In this document: one piece after another, positions 8,424 to 19,156 of the stretch
Numbering within the stretch: the stretch's first letter is position 1
How the letters are laid out: the number at the start of each line of letters is the position of its first letter
Assembly (NCBI RefSeq): GCF_008642295.1
Contig: NZ_CP029190.1
Coordinates: 6,183,501 to 6,247,500, forward strand
Direction: 5' to 3'
DNA from: Streptomyces venezuelae
GTDB lineage: Bacteria; Actinomycetota; Actinomycetes; Streptomycetales; Streptomycetaceae
Length of the DNA stretch: 64,000 nucleotides
Position numbers and translations under genes: made by a program
The notes under the pieces: generated by a model
What the model was told of the DNA's origin: nothing
Databases searched by the model: none
Seen by the model: the letters and a program-made list of their open reading frames with translations, nothing else

Positions 8424-9614
8424 ATGCTGGACATCGCGGAAGAACTGCGCGCATGGTGTGCCGCCCGGCGGGAGTTCGCACTGGCCACGGTCGTCTCGGT
8501 GAGCGGCAGCGCCCCGCGCGGCCCCGGCGCCTCCCTGGCCGTGGACGACCGGGGCACCGCCCTGGGCAGCATCTCCGGCGGCTGCGTGGAATCGGCCGTG
8601 CACGAGCTGTGCCTGGCCGCCCTCGCCTCCGGGGAAACCGGCGTCCACCGCTTCGGCTACAGCGACGACGACGCCTTCGCCATCGGCCTGACCTGTGGCG
8701 GGGTCCTCGACGTCCTGGTCACCCCGGTCCGCAGCCTGGATCCGGTGCGGCCCGTCCTCGGCGCGGTCCTGGACACCACCGCGCTCGGCGGCCGGGCCGC
8801 CCTCGCCCGGGTGGTCAGCGGCCCCCCGGCACAGCACGGCCGGGCCCTCGCGGTCCGGCCCGACGGCTCGTACGAGGGCGGGCTCGGCGGCGGTGCGGCC
8901 CTCGACCGGGCCGCCGCCGGCCGGGTCCGGGACCTCCTGCTGGCCGGCCGCACCGGAACCGCCGACCTCGGCACGGCCGGCGGGCTGTGCGGGGACCCCC
9001 TGACCCTGCTCGTCGAATCGGTGGCCGAACCGCCCCGCCTGCTGGTCTACGGGGCCATCGACTTCGCCTCCGCACTGGCCCGGATCGGTGCCTTCCTCGG
9101 CCACCGGGTCACCGTCTGCGACGCCCGGCCGGTGTTCGCCACCCCGGCCCGCTTCCCCGGCGCCGACGAGGTGGTCGTCGACTGGCCGCACCGGCACCTG
9201 GCCGCGGAATGGGAGGCCGGCCGGCTGGATGCCCGTACCGCCGTCTGCGTGCTCACCCACGACGCCAAGTTCGACGTACCGCTGCTGGCCCTGGCCCTGC
9301 GGCTGCCGCTGGGCTACGTCGGGGCCATGGGCTCCCGCCGCACCCACGCCGACCGGACCGCCCGGCTGCGTGCCGAAGGCCTCACCCGTGCGGAGCTCGC
9401 CCGGCTCCGCTCGCCCATCGGCCTCGACCTCGGGGCCGGCACCCCCGAGGAGACCGCGCTGGCCATCGCGGCCGAGCTCACCGCGGTCCGGCACGCCGCC
9501 CCCGCAACCCCGCTGACCGTCGGCCGGAACCCCATCCACCGCCGTCAGCCCGACCGGCCCCTCACATGGTCGACGACCGCCCGGAACCCGGCCGAAGGTG
9601 AGAAGTCCATGTAG
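8424..9614 (+). CDS. xdhC: XdhC/CoxF family molybdenum hydroxylase maturation protein
   Basis: Protein of 396 residues in the XdhC/CoxI family, which binds and sulfurates the molybdenum cofactor before insertion into xanthine dehydrogenase-like enzymes. The N-terminal XdhC/CoxI domain shows SGSAPRGPGASL and the SISGGCVES motif; the C-terminal Rossmann-type XdhC_C domain shows RIGAFLGHRVTVCDARP, VCVLTHDAKFDVP and GAMGSRRTHADR. It starts 7 bases after the transposase-derived gene, so the two are probably one transcript. It is separated by 5 kb from the hydroxylase subunits at the left edge but is the natural maturation partner for them. The last 70 bases overlap the convergent cupin gene. Confidence 0.92.
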   Translation: MLDIAEELRAWCAARREFALATVVSVSGSAPRGPGASLAVDDRGTALGSISGGCVESAVHELCLAALASGETGVHRFGYSDDDAFAIGLTCGGVLDVLVTPVRSLDPVRPVLGAVLDTTALGGRAALARVVSGPPAQHGRALAVRPDGSYEGGLGGGAALDRAAAGRVRDLLLAGRTGTADLGTAGGLCGDPLTLLVESVAEPPRLLVYGAIDFASALARIGAFLGHRVTVCDARPVFATPARFPGADEVVVDWPHRHLAAEWEAGRLDARTAVCVLTHDAKFDVPLLALALRLPLGYVGAMGSRRTHADRTARLRAEGLTRAELARLRSPIGLDLGAGTPEETALAIAAELTAVRHAAPATPLTVGRNPIHRRQPDRPLTWSTTARNPAEGEKSM

Positions 9615-9913
9615 TCGACATCGCTCAGCGCCACCGGGACGTGCCCCGGCCTCCAGTAGAAGGCCTGCCCCTCCTCGTACACCTCGTCCCCGTCCGCGGT
9701 GCGCATCTGCAGGCGGCCCTTGAAGATGTAACCCCAGTGGGGGACCTGGCACCTGTCGTCCGGCTGCCCGGTGAGCGCCGGGCCCAGGTCCGTGCCCTCC
9801 GGGAGGTGGACGAACGCCACCGTGAGGTCCCCGCCGATCTCCTTCATCCGGAGTTCCACCCCGCCGCCCTCCAGGGCGACCGGGGTCTCGTCCCGTGTCA
9901 CTGCTGTGGACAT
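9545..9913 (-). CDS. Cupin-domain protein
   Basis: Small protein of 122 residues with a single cupin barrel: PHWGYIFKGRLQMRTADG followed by EEGQAFYWRPGHVP, the two cupin motifs with His and Glu residues available for a metal. ATG 9913 is chosen because GGAGGGAAGG lies directly upstream; longer in-frame starts lack a ribosome site. It converges on and overlaps xdhC by 70 bases and is divergent from guaB1. Substrate or ligand is unknown. Confidence 0.82.
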   Translation of the reverse strand: MSTAVTRDETPVALEGGGVELRMKEIGGDLTVAFVHLPEGTDLGPALTGQPDDRCQVPHWGYIFKGRLQMRTADGDEVYEEGQAFYWRPGHVPVALSDVDYMDFSPSAGFRAVVDHVRGRSG

Positions 9914-10040
9914 GGTTCCTTCCCTCCAATAGCCCCCTGTGTCGCCCCCTCCCCAGTCTCCGCCGGTCCGGTCGGCGGTACCCGGTGGGACCAAGGTCCC
10001 GTAGGAACGGACCAGGGGGCCCGGTATGTCCTGGACGATC

Positions 10041-10067
10041 TGCCCGGGCGGTGTAAACGCCCGGGCA
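10041..10067. promoter_or_regulatory. Perfect 10-bp inverted repeat upstream of guaB1
   Basis: Arms TGCCCGGGCG and CGCCCGGGCA flank the 7-base loop GTGTAAA in the region between the divergent cupin and guaB1 genes, 75 bases before the guaB1 start. It could be an operator for either gene or a leader hairpin in the guaB1 mRNA. Confidence 0.45.
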
Positions 10068-10139
10068 TGGGAGAATGAAGTACGTGCGTTTTCCTCGGCT
10101 GCCCTGTCCGAGGGTCACCATCGATCGACTGGGATTTAG

Positions 10140-11585
<1,446 letters not shown>

Positions 11586-11605
11586 TACCTCCCGCAGCAC
11601 CCCGC

Positions 11606-11649
11606 CTGCCCGCCCCACCGCGTCCCCCCGGACGCGGCGGGGCGGGCAG
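11606..11649. terminator. Terminator of guaB1
   Basis: Stem of 20 positions with 19 pairs: the left arm begins CTGCCCGCCCC and ends CGCGTCC, the right arm begins GGACGCGG and ends GGGCGGGCAG, with a CCCC loop. It starts 20 bases after the guaB1 stop. No T-run. Confidence 0.75.
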
Positions 11650-11913
11650 CGCCGTTCCCGGCCTCCGGATGGCCGGATCCGTACGGTCCACCGGTCGCCG
11701 GGGAAAAATCTTGCGGTCCCGTTGAACCGGGCCGCTACCGCCCGACCGCTCGTCCCGACCCCTCGGCGCCGGCCGGCCGCTCGGCCGACCGCTCACCGCG
11801 CCACCGGGCCGCCGGTCGGCGTCGCCGCCGGCATCCGCCAGGTGGCGGATCACTCCCGGCGTCAGCTCGGTCACCCTCTGGACATCGGCAGCCAGACCGA
11901 AGGAGCGACCACG
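11650..11913. other. Intergenic region before the sigma factor gene
   Basis: The gap between guaB1 and the sigma gene totals 328 bases. After the terminator it contains a GAAAAATCTTGCGG stretch near 11702, unusually AT-rich for this chromosome, and then GC-rich sequence up to the AAGGAG ribosome site at 11900. A promoter is likely here, but no convincing -35/-10 pair is visible. No small ORF with good codon bias was found. Confidence 0.4.
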
Positions 11914-12462
11914 GTGACCACGACACTTGCGCGCCGCACCGACGAACGAGCCCTCGCCCACCTCCAGCGCGAGCACGGACGCGCCCTCTACGGTTTCCTG
12001 CTCGGCCTCACCTACGGCGACCGGCAGCGCGCCGAGGACCTGGTGCAGGAGACCCTGGTACGGGCCTGGACGCACCCGGAGGCCCTGGAGAGCGACCACG
12101 CCTCCATGCGGCCCTGGCTGTTCACCGTGGGCCGCCGCCTCGCCATCGACGCCCGCCGCGCCAGACTGGTGCGCCCCGCCGAGGTCGGACCCGAGGTCCT
12201 CGAACAGGCCCCGCAGCACGAGGACGGCTCCGAGAGGTCCGTCGCCGCCCTCGACGTCCGCGAGGCGCTGCGCACCCTCAGCCCCGAACACCGCGACGTG
12301 CTGGTGCAGATCTACTTCCGCGGCGCCTCGGTCTGCGAAGCCGCCGAAGCCCTCGGCATCCCGGCGGGCACCGTCAAATCCCGTACGTACTACGCCCTGC
12401 GCGCCCTCAAGGCCGTCATGCCCGGCTACGGCCCCCCGGCCGCCGCCCGGCTCGCCGCCTGA
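11914..12462 (+). CDS. ECF-type RNA polymerase sigma factor
   Basis: Protein of 182 residues. Sigma region 2 spans about 20-85 (HGRALYGFLLGLTYGDRQRA then EDLVQETLVRAW and RPWLFTVGRRLAID), and region 4 spans about 115-165 (LRTLSPEHRDVLVQIYFRGA then AEALGIPAGTVKSRTYYALR). GTG 11914 with AAGGAG eight bases upstream fixes the start; the frame is open further upstream but without coding character. No anti-sigma gene is adjacent, so it may be controlled transcriptionally or by a distant partner. Its last 37 bases overlap the convergent LuxR-family gene. Confidence 0.9.
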   Translation: MTTTLARRTDERALAHLQREHGRALYGFLLGLTYGDRQRAEDLVQETLVRAWTHPEALESDHASMRPWLFTVGRRLAIDARRARLVRPAEVGPEVLEQAPQHEDGSERSVAALDVREALRTLSPEHRDVLVQIYFRGASVCEAAEALGIPAGTVKSRTYYALRALKAVMPGYGPPAAARLAA

Positions 12463-15299
12463 GCCGCCACCTGGGTGCGCGAACGGACCTGCAACTTGCC
12501 CAGGATGTGCGACACATGGGTCTGCACGGTCCGGCGCGACAGCAGCAGCTCCGCGGCGATCTCCGGGTTGGAACGCCCCTCCGCCACCAGCAGCGCGACC
12601 CGCAACTCGGCCGGGGTCAGCGCCTCCCAGCCGTTCGCCGCGTTCCGGCGGGCACTGCGGCTGCTCCGCCGCACCCCCAGCCGGCGCAGCCGGGCATCGG
12701 CCAGGGCGATGTCCCCGGCCGCGCCCAGCGCCTCGTACCGGCCGACGGCCCGGGCCAGCGCCGCCCGCGCGGCCACCAGCTCGCCGTGCCAGGCCAGCGC
12801 CACCGCCAGCTCCTCCAGGGAACGCGCCAGCGGCAGCGGGCGCGCCGCGCGCTCCGCCCGCTCCACCGCCCGGCCCAGCAGCACGGGATCCTGCCCGAAC
12901 AGGCCCCGGCAGCGCAGGACCGCGGTCGCCGGACCGGGAGACGCGGGGAACCCGGCCGCCAGCTCCTCGCACGCGGCCACCGCCCGACGGGCCGTCGCGG
13001 TGTCCCCGGTCTCAAGGGCCAGCCGGACGATCTCCGGCAGCACCTCGTGCCGGTCCGCGGGCGCCGCCACCGCCACCGCCGCGGACAGGGCGGGCAGCAG
13101 CGCCGCCAGCGCCTCCGCCGGCCGGCCGTCCCGCTCGGCCAGCCTCGACCGCGCCAGCAGCACCCAGCAGGAGTGCCCGCGCGCCGACGGCAGCTCCACG
13201 GCCTGCCGGGACAGCCGCCCCAGCTCCCGCCGGGCCGCCGCCGGCCGGTCCCGGTGGGCCAGGATCAGCGCGCGCAGCCCGCGGACCGCCACCGGCAGCC
13301 AGGCATCGGAGGTCCGCCAGGCCTCGGCCCGGCCCGCCGCCGCCAGCGCCTGCTCCCACCGGCCGTACCGGTAGTGGAACTCGGCGAACCGGGCCTCCGT
13401 GCCCATCAGCCGGCCCGTGGACCGGCTGCGCTGCGCCAGCTCCCGGGCCTCGCTCAGCGCCTTGGCCACGATCAGCGGCTGGTCGAGGCGGGTGTGCCCG
13501 TCGGCCTGGCAGGCCAGCAGCAGCAACCGCCGGTCGTCGGCCTCCGGACTGCGCCGGGCCCAGCCGATGCCCTGGGCGATGTGGTGCAGTGACTCCACCT
13601 CCCGGCCCAGCCGGAACAGCACGAAGGACAGCGCGTGATGCGCCTCCGCACCACACAGCGCATCACCGAGCGCGGCTGCACCGGCCACCACCCGCACGGC
13701 CTGCGGGTACGCCTCCCCGGCACGGCCCAGTTCGGTCAGCGCCAGCACCCGGCCGGCCTCCAGCCGGGACCGCGGAACCGGGCCGGGGAACTCCCGCTCC
13801 AGCGCCCGCTCCGCCACCCGCAGGGCCTGCGCCGCGTCCCCCTGCGCCAACAGGGCCGACACCAGCCGGAACTCCAGCGCCGCCCGCCGGTCCGGGTCCT
13901 CGGCCCGCTCGCACAGCGCGGCCAGCAGACCCACCGACTCCGGGCGCCGCAGCACCAGGGCCGCCTCCGCCAGATGCTCCTCCAGAGCCGCCCGCTGCGC
14001 ACCCGGCGCAGCCCCGCCCGCCTCGGTGTCCTGGGCGAGGGCCCGCTCGATCAGCTCGGCCGCCAGCCCCGGCGCGCCGGGGATCAGCCGCCCCGCCGTC
14101 CCGGCCAGCCAGCCGAGGCCCCACGCGTCCAGCGGACCGGCCGCCACCAGCTGCTCGGCCGTCCGGGCCGGCGGCGCCCCGGCCCCGTCCAGGGCCCGGG
14201 CCCCGTCCTGGTGCAGCGCGGACCGCAGCGGGCCGGGCAGATCCGCGTACAGGGCCTGCCGTACGACCGGATGCCGGAACTCCAGCCGGCCGCCCGCCTC
14301 GCGCAGCAGCCCGGCGGCGAGCGGCTCCTCCAGCAGCCCGAGCAGGTCCCGGGCCGGCCGGTCCACCAGGCAGGACAGCTCCCGTACGGTGAACTCCCCG
14401 CCCAGCAGCGCCGCATGGCGCAACAGCCCGTAGGCGGCGGGGGACAGGAAGTCCAGACCCTGCCGGGCCAGCCCGGCGGGCGGACCGGGCAGCTCGCCGT
14501 CCGGTACGACCGGCTCGACGACCCCCGCCCCGTCACCAGCCCCAGCCCTGTCACCTGGCCCGTCGCCGGCCTCGGCGGACAGCAACCCGAGGCCGGCCCA
14601 GTGGCCGATCAACTGCCGCAGGTGGGAGGGGTTCCCGCCAGCCCGGCGGGCCAGCTCGCGCAGCCGCGGTCCGGGAGCCGCCCCGAGCAGCGCCCCGATC
14701 GCGGCGGCCGTCTCCTCGGCGTCCAGCGGGTGCAGCGGCACCCGCCGGGCCCCGGACCGGTCCAGCGCGGTGCACAGCCGCTCCACCTCCGGGCGCCACA
14801 GTCCGCTGCGCAGCCCGGTTGCGAGCAGCAGCGGCAGCCCGGAGGCCAGCCGGCCGAGCCGCTGCCACAGCAGCAGACTGGCCGGATCGGCGTCTTGCAG
14901 ATCGTCCAGGACCAGTACCAGCGGACCGGTGGCGCACCCTTCCCCGACCGCCGCGACCAGCGTGTCGAGGGCGGCGGCCAGCCCCGCCTCGGGGCGGTCG
15001 GCGGCCAGCAGCAGCCCGCCCACCACGGCCCGCAGCTCCCGGGCCCCCGCCCCGGCGCCGTCGGGGCACAGGCAGTCCAGCGCGGCCCGCAACGGCAGCC
15101 GCACCGCGTCCGGACCGGCGGCCCCGGTCCGCACCCGGCACCCGGCCCGGCCCGCCCGGTCCGCCAGCGCACGCAGCAGCGTGCTCCGGCCCGCACCGGG
15201 CTCCCCTTCGACCAGCAGAGCGCCCCCGGCACCCTCCTCGGCCACCGCACGCACCGCCTCCCGGACCACGGCCGGCAGTTCCCCCTGCCCGATCCGCAC
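12426..15299 (-). CDS. LuxR-family regulator with AAA ATPase domain (LAL type)
   Basis: Large ATP-binding LuxR (LAL) regulator of about 957 residues. The N-terminal AAA module has Walker A GEPGAGRST (residues 32-40) and Walker B LVLVLDDLQDAD. A long alpha-helical, TPR-like middle follows, and a C-terminal LuxR helix-turn-helix (LTPAELRVALLVAEGRSNPEIAAEL, with SRRTVQTHVSHILGKL). Such proteins sense maltose-type inducers or control secondary metabolism. Start GTG 15299 is chosen because GGAGGGGGG lies five bases upstream; the alternative GTG 15386 adds 29 residues with weaker third-position GC and rare AGG/GGA codons. It lies downstream of the LytS-type kinase on the same strand. Target genes are unknown. 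Confidence 0.88.
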   Translation of the reverse strand: MRIGQGELPAVVREAVRAVAEEGAGGALLVEGEPGAGRSTLLRALADRAGRAGCRVRTGAAGPDAVRLPLRAALDCLCPDGAGAGARELRAVVGGLLLAADRPEAGLAAALDTLVAAVGEGCATGPLVLVLDDLQDADPASLLLWQRLGRLASGLPLLLATGLRSGLWRPEVERLCTALDRSGARRVPLHPLDAEETAAAIGALLGAAPGPRLRELARRAGGNPSHLRQLIGHWAGLGLLSAEAGDGPGDRAGAGDGAGVVEPVVPDGELPGPPAGLARQGLDFLSPAAYGLLRHAALLGGEFTVRELSCLVDRPARDLLGLLEEPLAAGLLREAGGRLEFRHPVVRQALYADLPGPLRSALHQDGARALDGAGAPPARTAEQLVAAGPLDAWGLGWLAGTAGRLIPGAPGLAAELIERALAQDTEAGGAAPGAQRAALEEHLAEAALVLRRPESVGLLAALCERAEDPDRRAALEFRLVSALLAQGDAAQALRVAERALEREFPGPVPRSRLEAGRVLALTELGRAGEAYPQAVRVVAGAAALGDALCGAEAHHALSFVLFRLGREVESLHHIAQGIGWARRSPEADDRRLLLLACQADGHTRLDQPLIVAKALSEARELAQRSRSTGRLMGTEARFAEFHYRYGRWEQALAAAGRAEAWRTSDAWLPVAVRGLRALILAHRDRPAAARRELGRLSRQAVELPSARGHSCWVLLARSRLAERDGRPAEALAALLPALSAAVAVAAPADRHEVLPEIVRLALETGDTATARRAVAACEELAAGFPASPGPATAVLRCRGLFGQDPVLLGRAVERAERAARPLPLARSLEELAVALAWHGELVAARAALARAVGRYEALGAAGDIALADARLRRLGVRRSSRSARRNAANGWEALTPAELRVALLVAEGRSNPEIAAELLLSRRTVQTHVSHILGKLQVRSRTQVAAQAASRAAAGGP

Positions 15300-15408
15300 G
15301 TCGGCCCCCCTCCCGCAGCCTGCCCATGGTGCCGATCCGGCTTGCTCGGAGAACACGGGCCGCCGGCCCCACGGGTTCAGTGCCACGCGTGCCTTCGCCG
15401 GACCCTGC

Positions 15409-16623
15409 CTAGGAGTGCACGCCCGCCCGGTACTTGGGGATCCGCACGGTGATCTTCATGCCGGCTCCGACCCCCGTCTCGATGACCAGGCCGTGGCCGT
15501 CCCCGTACACTTGCCGCAGCCGCTCGTCGACATTGGGCAGTCCGACCCCCGACGAGGACCCGCTCTGCTCCCCGGCCAGGATCCGCCGCAGCAGCTGCGG
15601 GTCCATCCCCACCCCGTTGTCCTCGATCGTCAGCAGCGCCTCCGAGCCCGCGTCCCGGGCCACGATGGCGATCCGGCAGGTGCCGGTGGAGTCCTCCACC
15701 CCGTGCTTGACCGCGTTCTCCACCAGTGGTTGCAGGCACAGGAAGGGCAGCGTCACCGGCAGCACCTCCGGGGCCACCTGGAGGGTCACCTTCAGCCGGT
15801 CCCCGAACCGGGCCCCGGCCAGGGCCAGATACTGCTCGATGGACCGCAGCTCCTCGGCGAGCGTGGTGAACTCCCCGTGCCGGCGGAACGAGTAGCGGGT
15901 GAAGTCCGCGAATTCCAGCAGCAGTTCCCGGGCCCGCTCCGGATCGGTCCGGACGAACGAGGCAATGGCGGCCAGGGAGTTGAAGATGAAGTGCGGGGAT
16001 ATCTGCGCCCGCAGCGCCTTGATCTCCGCCTCCATCAGCCGGGTCCGCGACCGGTCCAGCTCCGACAGCTCCAGCTGCACCGAGACCCAGCGGGCCACCT
16101 CCGTCGCGGCCCGCACCAGCACCGCCGACTCCCGCGAGCCGTAGGCCACCAGCGCGCCGAGCATGCCGTCCTCCCCGGTCAGCGGCGCGATCACGGCCCA
16201 CTTCAGCGGGCAGTCGGGCCGCTGGCACTCGGTCCGTACGCTCGCACTGCGCCCCGAGGCCAGCATCTGGCCCACCCGCTGCATGGCCCGCCGCTGGTGG
16301 TGGTCGGCCCCCGGCCCGTCCCAGGCCAGCACCGATTCCCGGTCGGTCAGGCACAGCGCCTCCGTGCCCAGCAGCGACCGCAGCCGCCGGGCCGCCTTGC
16401 GGGCCGCGTCCTCGGTCAGCCCGGCCCGCAGCGGGGGAGCGGCCAGCGAGGCCGTGTGCAGGGTGTGGAACGTCGCCCGCTCCACCGGCGTGCCCAGGTC
16501 CAGGCCGCCGCCGGCCCGGCCGGCCCGCCGGGTCTGCCACCGGCCCAGCCAGAACCCCAGCGCCAGGGCGATACACGCCAGGGCACCGGCCACCGCCGGC
16601 CCGGCGACCGCCCCGCCCGTCAC
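15409..16623 (-). CDS. LytS/YpdA-type sensor histidine kinase
   Basis: Sensor kinase of 404 residues. One N-terminal membrane segment (VAGALACIALALGFWLG), a GAF-like sensor region (about 70-205), then a His_kinase (LytS-type) domain whose H-box reads QISPHFIFNSLAAI, followed by an HATPase with PLVENAVKHGVE, IEDNGVGMD and SGVGLPNVDERL. A cysteine pair in TECQRPDCPLKW lies in the sensor and could be redox active or metal binding. GTG 16623 overlaps the symporter stop (GTGA), so kinase and transporter are co-translated. The cognate regulator is the LytR-type protein at 19157-20014. The arrangement recalls BtsSR/YpdAB systems that monitor a nutrient and its transporter (inference). Confidence 0.9.
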   Translation of the reverse strand: MTGGAVAGPAVAGALACIALALGFWLGRWQTRRAGRAGGGLDLGTPVERATFHTLHTASLAAPPLRAGLTEDAARKAARRLRSLLGTEALCLTDRESVLAWDGPGADHHQRRAMQRVGQMLASGRSASVRTECQRPDCPLKWAVIAPLTGEDGMLGALVAYGSRESAVLVRAATEVARWVSVQLELSELDRSRTRLMEAEIKALRAQISPHFIFNSLAAIASFVRTDPERARELLLEFADFTRYSFRRHGEFTTLAEELRSIEQYLALAGARFGDRLKVTLQVAPEVLPVTLPFLCLQPLVENAVKHGVEDSTGTCRIAIVARDAGSEALLTIEDNGVGMDPQLLRRILAGEQSGSSSGVGLPNVDERLRQVYGDGHGLVIETGVGAGMKITVRIPKYRAGVHS

Positions 16624-18422
16624 CGCGCACCCCCCGACCCGGCCGCCGAACCCGTTGCCGGACCGGCCACCGGACCGCCCGCCGCCGGGCCGGCCACCGG
16701 AGCCGCCGCAGGATGTCCGGCCACGTCCTCCGGCAGATGCAGCCGGGCCACCGTGGCCGCCGCGTTCCGCGGGATCCGCCCGCGGGTCGCCAGCGACACC
16801 ACGACCATCGTCAGGAAGCCCAGCGGCACCGACCAGACGGCCGGCCAGGCCAGCAGCGTGTGCACCCAGCCCGCCGGAGCCAGCCCGGCCCGGGTCGTCA
16901 GCACCGCGCTCAACGCCGCCCCGCCACCGGTGAGCAGACCGGCCACCGCCCCCGGCGGGGTCAGCCCGCGCCACCAGATGCCCAGCACCAGCAGTGGACA
17001 GAACGAGGACGCGGACACCGCGAACGCCAGCCCGACCGCATCCGCCACTGGCACCGCCCGTGCCGCGAAGCTCCCGGCCAGCGGCACCGCCATGGCCACC
17101 GGCACCGCCAGCCGGAACATCCCCACCCCGCGCGAGGGCAGCACGTCCTGGTGCAGCACCCCGGCCACCGCCATCGTCAGCCCCGAGGCGGTCGACAGGA
17201 ACGCGGCGAACGCCCCGCCCGCCAGCAGCGCCCCCAGCAGATCGCCCGGCAGCCCGCCGAGCATCCGCTCCGGCAGCACCAGCACCGCCGCGTCGGCGGC
17301 CCCGGTCAGCGCCAGCTCCGGGGCGTAGATCCGGCCCAGCGCCCCGTACACCGGGGGCAGCAGGTAGAACGCACCGACCAGCCCCAGCACCACCAGGGTG
17401 GTCCGCCGCGCCGCCCGCCCGTTGGGGCTGGTGTAGAAGCGGACCGCGACATGCGGCAGCCCCATGGTGCCGAGGAAGGTCGCGAGGATCAGCCCGTACG
17501 TGGCGTACAGCCGGTACCCGTCCTGCTCCCCGGACAGCGGCTGCGACCACCCGGAGACCTTCTCGTCCGCGCCCGACCGGGTGTCCGGAACAGGGGAGTC
17601 CGGCAGGAACACCAGCTCCGTCTGCGCCCGTACCTCGTGCTCTCCGGTCCCCAGCGTCACCGGCTGCGCCCGGTACGCCCGCCCGTCGATCTGCCCGCTG
17701 ACGGTCAGCGTCAGCGGCGCCGCCAGGGACATCCGGACGTCCTCGGCGAGGGTGACGGCGGTGCGCTCGCGGAACACCGCCTCCGCGTCGAACCGGGCCC
17801 GCGGCGCGCCGTCCCCGGCCCAGGCGGCGATCAGGAAGAAGGCGGGCACCAGCAGCGCGGTCAGCTTCAGCCAGTACTGGAAGGCCTGGACGAAGGTGAT
17901 GCTGCGCATCCCGCCGGCCGCCACCGCCGCCGACACCACGAACGCGACCACCACCCCGCCCACCCAGTCCGGTGCGCCCGTCAGGATCTGCAGGGTCAGC
18001 CCGGCGCCCTGCAACTGGGGCAGCAGGTACAGCCAGCCCACCCCGAGCACGAACAGCACGGCGATCCGTCGGACTGCGAGCGACTCCAGGCGCGCCTCGG
18101 CGAAATCGGGCAGCGTGTACGCCCCCGAGCGCCGCAGCGGCGCCGCCACCAGCACCAGCAGCACCAGATACCCGGCGGTGTACCCCACCGGGTACCAGAG
18201 GAGCTCCGGCCCCTGGAGCATCACCAGCCCGGCGATGCCGAGGAAGGAGGCGGCGGACAGGTACTCCCCGCTGATCGCCGCCGCGTTCAGCCGGGGCCCC
18301 ACCGTGCGCGAGGCGACGTAGAAGTCGGAGGTGGTCCGCGAGATGCGCAGCCCGAGCGCCCCCACCAGCACGGTGGCCAGGACGACGACGGTGACCGCGG
18401 TCAGCGCGTACGTCTGGTTCAC
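16620..18422 (-). CDS. Sodium/solute symporter (SSS family, acetate/monocarboxylate ActP-like)
   Basis: Solute:sodium symporter of 600 residues with about 13 membrane helices. Family marks: SGEYLSAASFLGIAGLVML in TM2 and GLPHVAVRFYTSPNGRAAR near residue 330. A soluble loop at about residues 200-300 (the DVRMSLAAPLTLTVSGQIDG region) is an extension seen in actinobacterial ActP/MctC-like members. The likely substrate is a short monocarboxylate such as acetate, pyruvate or propionate, but this cannot be fixed. The small DUF485 partner usual beside ActP genes is missing. The C-terminus is Gly/Pro/Ala-rich. GTG 18422 is the start; it shares a transcript with the downstream LytS-type kinase by a 4-base overlap. 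Confidence 0.88.
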   Translation of the reverse strand: MNQTYALTAVTVVVLATVLVGALGLRISRTTSDFYVASRTVGPRLNAAAISGEYLSAASFLGIAGLVMLQGPELLWYPVGYTAGYLVLLVLVAAPLRRSGAYTLPDFAEARLESLAVRRIAVLFVLGVGWLYLLPQLQGAGLTLQILTGAPDWVGGVVVAFVVSAAVAAGGMRSITFVQAFQYWLKLTALLVPAFFLIAAWAGDGAPRARFDAEAVFRERTAVTLAEDVRMSLAAPLTLTVSGQIDGRAYRAQPVTLGTGEHEVRAQTELVFLPDSPVPDTRSGADEKVSGWSQPLSGEQDGYRLYATYGLILATFLGTMGLPHVAVRFYTSPNGRAARRTTLVVLGLVGAFYLLPPVYGALGRIYAPELALTGAADAAVLVLPERMLGGLPGDLLGALLAGGAFAAFLSTASGLTMAVAGVLHQDVLPSRGVGMFRLAVPVAMAVPLAGSFAARAVPVADAVGLAFAVSASSFCPLLVLGIWWRGLTPPGAVAGLLTGGGAALSAVLTTRAGLAPAGWVHTLLAWPAVWSVPLGFLTMVVVSLATRGRIPRNAAATVARLHLPEDVAGHPAAAPVAGPAAGGPVAGPATGSAAGSGGAR

Positions 18423-18686
18423 CGGACGGAACCCTTCAGCAGGGGGAGCAGGGGGGAGGGTGACCGGAGTCTATGCACGCCTCCGGCCCCCGCAACAGGC
18501 ACGATCCGGCGAAACCGCACCCCCGACCACCCGGATCCGGCCGCGGCCCGCCACCGTCGTCCACCGGCCCCGGGGGACAGGGGCGTCCGGCGGATCGCGG
18601 CAGGCCCGGCCCTCCCCGAGACTCCGTCCGGGGGGACCCCCCCAGCACTACGGCCCGCCACGGCCGTTCCGCGTCCCGCCGGAGGG

Positions 18687-18962
18687 CTAGCGCACCCGGT
18701 CCCCGTGCCCCACCGAGTCGCGCAGGGCGATCTCCAGTTCCACATAGGACTGTTCGGCCCGCCGGAAGGCCAGCATCAGCGCGGCCTCCGCGTGCGGGGG
18801 GAGGTGTGGCCGGGAGGCCTGTCCGGCCTCGTACAGCACATCGGCCCAGCGGGCCGCCACGCTGCGCAGCCGGGCCAGGAGGGCCGCGGCCTCCGCCGGT
18901 CCTGCGGGCCCGGTCCGGGGAAGACCGGCCAACTCGTCCACCAGCGCCTGGATGTCGGACAT
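18687..18962 (-). CDS. Small hypothetical protein
   Basis: Protein of 91 residues, mostly alpha-helical by composition (AEAAALLARLRSVAARWADVL, then LMLAFRRAEQSYVELEIALRD), with no recognised domain. ATG 18962 has GGAGGAG a few bases upstream, which supports translation. It lies between the response regulator gene (upstream, same strand) and the symporter gene, so it may belong to the same transcript and serve as an accessory of the transporter/two-component unit. Function unknown. Confidence 0.7.
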   Translation of the reverse strand: MSDIQALVDELAGLPRTGPAGPAEAAALLARLRSVAARWADVLYEAGQASRPHLPPHAEAALMLAFRRAEQSYVELEIALRDSVGHGDRVR

Positions 18963-19156
18963 CTCGCTCCTCCCGCCCGGAAGATCCACGATACGGGCGG
19001 GCCGGGGCCCGGACGCCCGCCCGGCCGGCCGCTGCGGCCGGTGGCGGCGGCGGAGCGCCGTACGCGGCGCCGGGCGCGACGAACGGCAGCCGGCCCGCGC
19101 CGAGCGGTCAGGCCGGGCGGGCGGGCGTCCGTCCGGCCGTGGTCCGGCCGGGCCGG

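Noticed and set aside
18419..18745. Possible gene between the symporter and the 91-residue protein on the minus strand
   Set aside because: Product is Gly/Arg/Pro-rich with no motif, overlaps the 91-residue gene, and lacks a ribosome site.
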